Shown here: piece by piece, positions 55,738 to 64,000 of the stretch
Position numbering within the stretch: the first letter of the stretch is position 1
Layout of the letters: each line of letters opens with the position of its first letter
NCBI GenBank assembly: GCA_047495785.1
Contig: JBLDXI010000060.1
Coordinates: forward strand, 372,001 to 436,000
Source of the DNA: Lepidodermella squamata
Taxonomy: Eukaryota; Gastrotricha
Direction of reading: 5' to 3'
DNA length: 64,000 nt
The notes under the pieces: model-generated
Seen by the model: the letters and a program-made list of their open reading frames with translations, nothing else
Databases searched by the model: none
What the model was told of the DNA's origin: nothing
Made by a program: the position numbers and the translations under genes

Positions 55738-58700
55738 TCAGCCGCAATGTGGGCCATACTGCCCAAAACAGGTAACACAAAGGCCAACATCGCAAATCGG
55801 GCAGTGGTAGGCGCTTTCTTTGCGCGATTTGTTGGCGTAGCAGAGAACGCATTGGCGCATCACCGTTCTCGCACGATCGTTCGGGTACATGCCGTTGTGA
55901 GTAGGCCAATGACCGCCCGATTTCCATGCGTCGGAGCGAACCAGTGGATCGGCTTTTTCGCCGGCTTTTCTCGCCCTGGCCGAAATGAATCGCCGACCGC
56001 CCCCAGCCTCCAGCAACTCTTCGATGAGCCGATGACGAAACAGCAGCGTCGGCATGTTCGTCAAGCCGGTGACTTTAGTGAAAGCCACGTAGGCGTTGCA
56101 GATGGCCTGTTCAATTCCATAGCAGAGCAGAGGGCGAACCCATTTCTTGCCAGGAATTGTACAATCGTAGGATTGTCGCCGACGATCAGGCACGTCAACG
56201 CCGCGCATGTGAGACTGGTAGTCGACGGCGACGGGAGGAGCCGGAAAATCGGCAATGGAACCATCTTTTAGCCTACGACTGATCAGTTCATTCGGCGTGC
56301 CGGAATGTCGCGTCGACAGGAAATTGACAACCTTGCTGTCTTGCCAGCTTTGATAAAGCAGCTGACCGCAGTACTTGAACTGCGTTGACCCGCGCGGCAA
56401 CTTCGGCTTCTTAGCAATGACAACGGTCGAATCAAGCCCGGCTCTGTTGGTCCTCACCGTGCCAGCGGCGTAGGTCTCTTCGTCGAGCAAGCGGCGGTAC
56501 AAGGACGGACTGGAGAACCAATTATCCATGTAAATGGTAATCCAGAAGCCCCAGATCACACGCGAAAGGTCAACGACGACGCGTTCAGCCAATCCGGCAT
56601 CCATGTCCTCATCCTCGCCAGCTTTAGAAACATATAAATAAATTAAGGCATTATAAGGAAAAAATGTCACCTACCTGTATATCCGCGGCCAGTGTAAACT
56701 CGGATGTCGAACACGTAGCCAGAGGGCGTCGTCGCGATTGCGAAAAGTTTGATTCCGCGTTTGATTGGCTTCAACGGCACGTACTGTCTCATGCTTGTTC
56801 GGCCCTTGTAAGCAACCATCTGTTCATCAATGGCTACCTTGGGCCCAGCATCGAAATTCACCTTCCAAGCAGCTGTTAGCGCATCGAAATACGGCCGAAC
56901 TTTGTAGAGCTTGTCGAAATGCGGATCATCGCGACCAGGCATCTTGGCGTTATCGGCAACGTGCCAATACCGAAGCAACTGTTCGAACCGGTTTCGAAAC
57001 ATTAGCTTGGCAACGTAGGGTTGAAACAGGATCTCACTTGAAGCTTGCCAGTAATTCTTGATCGATGGCAGAGGGACAACACCGATCGTCAGGATTGCCG
57101 CCAACAGCCGGAAAATTTCAGGGCGATCGCAGACAAGAAACTGTGGCTTATCAGGGTCGTAATTTTGCGCGGCGTAGCGATTAGTTTCGCGCACAAACAA
57201 ATCGATCACAGGAAACATGGCGGTGAAAAACGGGAGGACCATGTGAAAGAATTCGGTTGTAATAGCGTAGCAATGCCCGCTGCTTTCACTGCTTGAAACT
57301 TCGCAAAGATTCAATTCGTCGCCTTCTTCTAGGCCTGCATCGACTTGAAGGCCTTCTTCTTGACTTTCTTCTTGATGTTCCATTTTCGACTCAGTGCCAG
57401 AGGCTTCAGACTCGGCTTGCTCTTCCTCGGCCTCTTCGCCGTCACCATTGGCTTCGCCATCGCCAGATTCCGCTCTTTCGTCTTCACCGCTTTCATCACA
57501 CTGCATGCTTTCATCTAAAAAACAGAAAATTTTAGAAAAATATTCTAAGTTCAAAAATTAAAAATTTTAATTACGACAAAATAGTTGGAACATGACAAAT
57601 CAAAATTTGAAAGAAGTTGAAGAGACTTTCTAATAAACAAATTCAATTTTAAATTTTGAAAATTGAAAACAATCATTCGAATAAATTGAAAAATTTGCAG
57701 CAAAACATGAAAAATTAAGGAATTCTTCCCGGTGTTGAGGGCAGAACCGAGAATTCTGCCCGCTGAAAATGCCCGAGGGCGTAGCGGAGCGCAGCGAAGC
57801 GAAGCCCGAGGGTATTTTCAAGGGCTGAATTCGAGGTTTTGCCCGAGACACAAGGGAAGAGTTCCTGTTCCTTCCCAGTTGGTTATTTTCGTTAATCCAA
57901 CACTCGGACGAGTGAAAATGGGGAATGGTGTATAGTGCGTATGAAAGATGACCGTTGTTAATAACGAAAATAAGAAATCCAGCTTAAAATGTGTAGCAAA
58001 TTTTTTTTTTGAATTTTTTTTGTTCGTTGTTCATTTCCTTGTTTTATTATCAATTGAATATTGCGAAAACGCTGACTGATGACACGCCAATCGGTTTGAT
58101 CACGATGCTGTGGCTGGTTTTCACCGTGTATTTCGGTCTTCGTGGCCGTGATGAACATCTACAAATGAAGTAGGTTGTTGGATTGCCATTGAAAAATTGT
58201 TAAATTGGCCGTTTTCAGGTTTGGTGATGTCCAGCTAAAAACCGAATCTGGAGGTCGCAGGTATCTCGAATTCAACGAGCGACAGACTAAAACCAGGAAT
58301 GGCGAATCAACCCACTCAAAACTGGCACCACGAGCATACGAGAACGGTGGCTTTTTCTGCCCGGTTCGATTGTTCCTTATTTTTTGTGCAAAACGACCGG
58401 GAAAGTTTTCGCGCCCGAGTGACCCAATGTATGTTGGTTGCCTGACCCGATTTCGACCCGACGGCCTCTTCTACAAATGCCAAAATTTGGGCAAGAACCC
58501 CCTTGGATCGCTCCTCAAGGACGCCGCTGTCGGTGCTGGTATTACCAAACGAATCACGAACCACTCGGCTCGAAAGTTTCTCGTCTCAACCCTCTCTGAA
58601 CTCGGTGTCGATTCTCGAAAGATCATCCAGATTACTGGTCATGCATCGGTCGATTCTCTGAACAGTTACCACAAACTCAACACCTCTGAACGACGAAGTA

Positions 58701-59640
58701 TCAGCGACAAACTGGCTGTCGGTTTCGGTGATGGACAATCAGCTGCAGTTTCGGGTGTGTCTGCACAAGAGATCAAGCCAACCGAAGGATTGGTGGTGGC
58801 CGAGTCGCATTTCTCGCAAACGCTGCTGCTTCGAAACGTCGAAAATGACCCGCGCGATGAGCCACCCGTAAAGCAAGCTAAACCCATGCCGATCTTCAAT
58901 TTCTCGAATTGCTCCGTCGTTATTAACAATTAATCCGGCCCAAACACTTGTTTTAAAGTTTAAACATTCTAATAAAGGTTATTCACTTGTTCACTCGTTT
59001 GGTCAGAGTCTGAAGGTTGTAGTAAAGGGACTGGGAACGGAAATTGAAGTTGTGCAACATTATTTCAGGTGAGAGGTTTTCCCGAATTTTCGAGAGCATC
59101 AATTGATTTTCGAAAATAAAAAATCCACCCTAATCGTTTGAGCGGGCAGAAACAGCGGGCAGAAACATCGGGCAGAATCACTTTTTCCGTCTAGGCAAAA
59201 AATAACCAACTGGGCAGGAAAATGACATTTTAAATCGAATAAAAAATAAAAAATCGTCAAAATTTTAACATTTCAAAATTTCGTCAAAAATGTACGAAAA
59301 CTTTTCTAAAATGTTGAAAGAAATTGAAATGAAACTAATTCCTACCTGGAGATTCATCGGTGGGAACGAAGCCGTCCGCAGTTGACGCCAGTTTCGGATT
59401 CCTCATGAAATTTCGAAGATATTTCATCAAGGTTTCCGACGCGCCTTCGACGGCGCTACACGGCTGAACAACGAATTTTCGATTTGAATCATTCAGCTTT
59501 CCCCAGACTTTGCCGCTAGGCGCGAACGTAGAAAGCGGAAGATCATCGGAGTCATCGGAGTCAAGCTCGGATCCGGTATCGCCAACCTCGTCCAAATCGA
59601 TATCAAGAAAATCTTCAAATTGCTGGTTGGCCGTAAGCAT
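55738..59640 (-). CDS. piggyBac transposase, 3 exons
   Basis: Exons 59640-59346, 57514-56675 and 56621-55738 join to about 672 residues. The first intron is 1,831 bp, the second 53 bp (GTAGGT...CTAAAG). An acidic N-terminus (Asp/Glu/Ser-rich) is followed by the DDE_Tnp_1_7 domain with IDEQMVAYKGR (first Asp), YMDNWFSSPSLY (second Asp) and the QSHMRGVDVPDRRRQSYD segment (further Asp). The C-terminus has a Cys-rich finger (CVLC...CPIC..CVTC). This enzyme excises and inserts the element at TTAA without leaving a footprint. All parts are intact, so the element may be active or recently so. Confidence 0.88.
57720..59218 (+). mobile_element. Possible Crypton-like insertion within piggyBac
   Basis: DNA around the recombinase gene is GC-richer than the AT-rich intron on either side. 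CCCAGTTGGTTATTTTCG at 57876 and its near-complement at 59201-59217 bracket the gene, and GGGCAGAA-type motifs occur at both margins. No clear target duplication was found, so the exact ends are uncertain. Confidence 0.45.
58054..58933 (+). CDS. Crypton-type tyrosine recombinase (DUF3504-like), 5' partial
   Basis: Two exons are supported: up to 58169 and 58219-58933, with a 49-bp intron (GTAGGT...TTTTCAG). The join gives YFGLRGRDEHLQM then KFGDVQLK and YLEFNERQTKTRNG, the signature of the Crypton-derived recombinase domain also found in ZMYM- and KCTD1-like genes. Catalytic residues are visible: Arg in GLRGRDEH, His and Arg in NHSARK, His in TGHASVDS, and Tyr in NSYHKL. The N-terminus is missing or lies in an unrecognised exon; the start given is approximate. 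It sits in the opposite strand of the piggyBac first intron. Confidence 0.82.
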
Positions 59641-60197
59641 GATTTAAAAAATGATTGCTGATTTTTGAATGCATGTTTTACCATGCTCACAGCTTTTATA
59701 GTCCTCGATTTTGTTTATTTATTTATCCAGTTTTTTGTGAGTCAACACAGGCGATTGTTGCGTAATCACTCGTAGCGTGCTCTCACCACCGTGTGCATTT
59801 TTTAATTCATGTTTTTTGAGTAAATAATGACCGAAAATAGAAGTACGTGTAAACTCGGGCCAAGTGTAACGTGTATCCACATTTCGCGTCAGGACGTGCA
59901 ATTATAGCTCGGGTAAACCCGTATAACCAGATGTGTTAACACATTGATGTCACGTGTTAATCAGTAATCGCCTACATGCGCGCACCCGAAATTGCGCCAT
60001 TGTTACGTAATCGACGCAAATGCGCCGCCGATCGGCGGGGATGGTCCTCATGACAGGGTCAATAGGTAGTTAAAGAAAAAAACCCGGAAAAAAATCGCCA
60101 AGGTAGCTAGCCGATAGCAAACACCGCTACCACGTGTTACCACGTGTTGGTAGCTAAAGGGTTAAGCGGGCTGGCAAAGAGCTATCGGTAATTAACG

Positions 60198-60822
60198 TTG
60201 CTTTGGCCCAACAAGAGCGGTGATTGGTTGGCTCAAAAGGTGTCTTTTTTCGATGCCGTTGCGTTCTGTCAGCTGTTCAATCGCTGCCTGCCAACGCGAC
60301 TCTCAACTAGCACGACCACCTTGCTGTTGGAAATCTTTGAAGAATTTATCAAGAAGTCAGAAATTGCGAAGATCGCATTTTTCTTGCCTTATCGCTTATT
60401 TTTTTCTCAAAGATCAACAAATCGGTCGCTGAGTACGGCGCCTCCGCCTACATGGGCGATGAAACTACAGACGTCTGCTCTCACGAACAAGTTTCTCACG
60501 GCGGCTTTGATGGCGTGGCTGCCTATGCCGGCGCTGACAACGGCGTTCAGCAGTTGATCCGTGAAGAAAAAGAGAACAGTGACGGCCTGGTCTACAATCA
60601 TTGCCATAACCACCAGCTGCAGTTGAGCGCGGGTAATTCCTCGAAGTCAGACCCCTTGTTCCCTCGAGCTATCTCCAATTGAAATACCTTGGTAATCACT
60701 GGTTCGAACAAGCTAACCGGGTTTTCGAAGAAATTCAAACGTTGCTAGGAACGCCGATTCACCAGCTGATTCGCCCCGCGCCAACTCGCTGGCTGTCCTA
60801 CAACGGTTCTGTCGACAGCATA
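60198..60822 (+). pseudogene. Decayed hAT-like transposase
   Basis: Three frame fragments in order resemble hAT-type proteins of the zinc-finger MYM/DUF4371 kind: MGDETTDVCSHEQV (catalytic D-E-T-T-D region), GGFDGVAAYAGADNGVQQLI with VYNHCHNHQLQL, then APTRWLSYNGSVDSI (the RW block). Frames are broken and a piece is missing between SHEQV and GGFDG. It is interrupted by the fold-back element at 60823. The remaining C-terminal part was not recognised after 63063. Confidence 0.6.
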
Positions 60823-63060
60823 GACAATAATACAAGATCGGAAACTTACAGTTCTCACATAGTGTAAAATTGCATCCGATGTTAGGGATTAGTGAGCGTG
60901 GTTGTTTACTTTTCTCGCTCTTGTAGCGAGTGAGCTCTCGCATACTTGCATTGAAAAAAGTATCGATTTCGAAGGCCGATTTCGCCAAGTGGTTAGTTTT
61001 CTAAATTTGTGTAAAATAGTTCAGCTGATAGAGAATTTTGCTGGCTGTCAGAATCAATAAAATAATTCCCGGCGCTAATTTTGGTCGATTTTCTACCGAA
61101 TTTTGAAAATGGCAAATTCCCGACGAAATTCCGAAATCGTCTTGAGTTTGCTGGCGGAAATTTTATACGCAATCGTATCGGAATATTATGACATAAATTC
61201 CACTGAAGTCCACTATTCATTCTCTATCAAACGAGCCCACCCTCAAAATTTTAAGATTTTATTTCGAAATTATAGAAATGGGCAACCAATTCTCAGTTTT
61301 GAGTCTTTAACGCTAAAATTATCCCGCGCCGCTCTGACACATATTGCCTGTAATTTTTTGAATACGAATTATTGAGCCAATTGCATGCAAGAGTACATTA
61401 ACTTAAAAAAAGAGTTGTCCATCGTCGTGTTACTAGCTGAAGTCTCGATCAAAACTATAATTATTTTCTATATTTTTAACGCCTTTTCACTTTCATTTCC
61501 TATTATTAAGGGGCAAATTTTGACAATTTTGACAATTTAGCTATCTGGTTTTATATTCGTGTAATTTCCATAGTAGAGCAAACAATTTGGACGCAGAATT
61601 GCCGAGGGTTTTCCGACTAATGACTTCGATTCGGTCTTCAAAATGCTATTCGATCTTAGCCATTAGCCACTATACCTATCGTGCGTCAAAACATTTCAGC
61701 TATATACATTGAATTTCTTATCCGCATTCATTTCGTTGACAATAAAGAATGCAGAAATGGTTTTTCCAATCGAACATCTATGGCTAAGAGTTGTCCACGG
61801 GTCGAATTTTCGGAACCTAGCCCGACCAGTGTAAAGGAACCTAAAAACCTGACTCGGCCCGGCCCGGCCCGGTCGGCCCGTAGTCATAATTAGCTTAATT
61901 CTAAGCAATGAGAAGTTGAATATTTTGGCTGATTTAGTACTGAAGAACAACGCTTATCACTCGGCTATGAAAGTTACAAAAAAGTCCGCTATTGAAAAGC
62001 TTGAAAATTAGAATAGATAGGATAATTATTTGAGCGAGCAGATTTATTTCTCATTTCCTAATTCAGGTTTAGATTAATGCCGCTCAAAACATACTTTCTT
62101 CGCAAATTATCTAAATTCGAAATAAAATCTTAAAATTTTGAGCTTGGGCTCGTTCGACAGATGGTGAGTAGACGTATTCAGCAGAATTTACTGTCGATTT
62201 TTCTGATACGATGGCATGTAAAATTTCCGCCTGCGAACTTGAGCCTTTTTCGCAGTTTTGCTGGAAAAGGGTTGTTTTTTAAATTGAGTAGAAAATCAAC
62301 CGAAATTGGCGCTGAAATAAACTTCAGTGATTCTGATAGCCCGCAAAATTCCCTGCAAGCCCTAATTTTAACAGGAATTAAGCTCACTAACCATTTTGTG
62401 AAATCAATCTTTAACACTTTAAATGCCAAAAATAGCCTGCGAGATCCGATATTTGGATCCAAATCCTGGGTCTGTCAAAAGTCCTCTTTTTCGGGTCAAC
62501 GATGCGTCGAGGGGCAAAATGCCTGACGGCAAAGTGTAGGCCATGACCTGGCGGTTCTTTTGACACCGAATTTGGGGCCAAAGACTTCAAGGAACGCACA
62601 GAAATCAAACTTGAAAAACAGTGAAATTTCGATTGTTGCGCCATAATCTGGGTCTAATAATTAGGTCCAATTCTTGGGTCTGATTTTTGGCTCTAATCCA
62701 AAATTTTCGACGTTATTTCACTGTCATTTTCAATGACATGCTCAGACCTTGTGGCCCCGAATTCGGTGAACCGCCAGGTCATGGCCTACACTTTGCCGTC
62801 AGGCATTTTGCCCCTCGACGCATCGTTGGCCCGAAATAAAAGACTTTTTGACAGACCCAGGAATTAGACCCAAATATCGGACCTCGCAGTCTATTTTTGG
62901 CAGTTAAAGTGTTACAATCGATAATTTTTCAATGCAAGTATGCGATCTCCCTCTCGTTAAAAGAGCGTGAAAAGTAAACAAGCAGGCTCGCTAATCCCTT
63001 GCAGCTGATGCAATTTTACACTATGTGAGAACTGTAAGTTTCCGATCTTGTATTATTGTC
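60823..63060. mobile_element. 2.2-kb fold-back (palindromic) element, TA-flanked
   Basis: GACAATAATACAAG starts the element and its complement ends it, each bounded by TA (60821-60822 and 63061-63062). Inverted similarity continues inward for hundreds of bases: 60823-60965 with 62925-63060, and 60990-61290 with 62085-62395. The centre is non-repeated AT-rich DNA. There is no transposase. It lies within the hAT-like gene. Confidence 0.85.
62414..62912. mobile_element. 0.5-kb MITE nested in the fold-back element
   Basis: ACACTTTAAATGCCAAAAAT and its complement form the ends, each bounded by TA. Arms of about 150 bp are nearly identical and include GGGGCAAAATGCCTGACGGC. It breaks the pairing of the host fold-back element at one point; removing it restores arm-to-arm alignment, so it inserted later. 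Confidence 0.85.
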
Positions 63061-63062
63061 TA

Positions 63063-64000
63063 TGGGTGTGTGATTCAAATTTCAGCCGGAGTGTGGCACG
63101 AAGCTCATGAAATCGTGGTTCAAATCGATATATCTAAATATCAATAATCCATCGATCGAATTTGAATTGTCAGCGAGTAGCGATCGGTGTCCCGAGCTCA
63201 TCATTCAAACTTCGACTGGGCTTCAAATTCAAGCTGGCTATATTTGGGAACATTGCCATTTTGGCGTGTATGGCGTGGCTAAGAAGGTTCCGGCTCAGCA
63301 TGGCTATGATACTGAAATACGATTCGAAAATGAAGCGGCAATGTGTAGTTTTCAACATTTCAACGTTCGACGTTTGGCTTTGAGGTCTATGGCTAGAGGA
63401 TAGAGACTTTTCCTATTAGTTCCATAGAGAGTAATAGTAAATAGAGCCTTTATTAGTTTCAAATTGTTACGATGTTATGCTTTTTTCCTCATTTCTTTTG
63501 CGTCCATGTTTCAAAATCCATATGAATGGTCTCAATGTTTGTAACAACAAAAACTTCTCCTATGATAAAATAAAGGTAACGACGTTCGGACGATAGTGAA
63601 TACATACATGTGACAGTGGGCGATGACTTCACGAGACTTTTTTTTCCAAGTGGCAACAGCTCAATCGCTCGAAATCACATATCCTGGCAGTGTTTTTTCG
63701 ACTTCGTCAGTAAATAGCGGGCCTATCAATCAATCGATTCAATTCAATTTAATTCAATCAATCCCATGGACAAAAATTCCTCTAGTCGAAATTAAGTCGA
63801 TATTTTTCTGAAAATAGATTGGAAAGATATGAATGCATCTCTGTTCAACGTTCTTATTCTTCGCAATGAAGAACTTAGAGCCCAATTTGATTTTATAAGT
63901 AATGAAAATTGAAGAAATAATAAGAAAAAGTAGGACGCTCGAACTCATTTTTTGTCTTGTGGCAGAATCAGATGCGTGATTTTTGCCGCGCGTGGATCAA
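63063..64000. other. Right-hand flank, no gene recognised
   Basis: Short frames only (for example 63107-63403), none with a domain. It may include decayed remains of the hAT-like gene. The sequence runs off the window. Confidence 0.4.

Larger units (their letters stand above)
55420..60161 (-). mobile_element. piggyBac element, complete, with TTAA duplications
   Basis: CCCTTTAGCTACC at 55420-55432 and GGTAGCTAAAGGG at 60149-60161 are perfect 13-bp inverted ends, each bounded by TTAA (55416-55419 and 60162-60165). Subterminal DNA on both sides is rich in TTTACACGT / GTGTTAACACG motifs, likely transposase-binding sites. The 4.7-kb element holds a three-exon transposase on the minus strand and, in its first intron, a tyrosine recombinase gene on the plus strand. 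Confidence 0.92.

Overview
The window looks like about 64 kb of AT-rich invertebrate nuclear DNA. Genes are split by 47-70 bp GT-AG introns with TTTTCAG/TTTAG-type acceptors. Coding density is low outside transposons. Small introns, this acceptor style and acceptor-like sites directly upstream of several start codons suit a nematode or another small-genome ecdysozoan, possibly one that trans-splices, but no sequence here fixes the taxon.

Region 1 (1-14.5 kb) holds host-type genes: the end of an unknown gene, a GNAT-like acetyltransferase, a secreted ankyrin-repeat protein, a four-pass membrane protein, a Ser/Arg-rich protein, TSPO (minus), a complete five-exon PP2C phosphatase (minus), a four-exon 2H phosphoesterase and an unknown tail-hydrophobic protein (minus).

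Region 2 (14.5-33.4 kb) is mostly gene-poor repeat. It contains a MITE with an 11-bp target duplication, an inverted-repeat element with a 9-bp target duplication, another terminal-inverted-repeat element, dispersed repeat pairs, and two open frames (one broken) that resemble jelly-roll capsid proteins of positive-strand RNA viruses.

Region 3 (33.5-40.1 kb) is the most striking locus. Nine exons join without a break into about 1,333 codons encoding a zinc-ribbon-like N-terminus, an OTU cysteine protease, a PIF1-type helicase and a C-terminal GIY-YIG nuclease in one polypeptide. No HUH Rep motif was seen, so it is not an ordinary Helitron. I read it as the coding gene of an undescribed mobile element.

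Region 4 (41.8-54.7 kb) is a transposon nest: a tRNA-derived SINE; a Ty3/gypsy retrotransposon on the minus strand whose outer LTR ends are both next to CTAC; a Tc1/mariner-type MITE that splits its pol frame; a plus-strand cluster of three small membrane or secreted proteins followed by a zinc-finger tyrosine recombinase; and a 5'-truncated LINE with target duplications.

Region 5 (55.4-64 kb) starts with a piggyBac element that has TTAA duplications, inverted ends and an intact-looking 672-residue transposase. A Crypton-type tyrosine recombinase lies in its large intron on the opposite strand. Next is a decayed hAT-like transposase broken by a 2.2 kb fold-back element, itself invaded by a 0.5 kb MITE.

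Terminal repeats and target duplications often allow the order of insertion to be read. Exon joins come from frame and splice-site logic only; no transcript or homology search was available.
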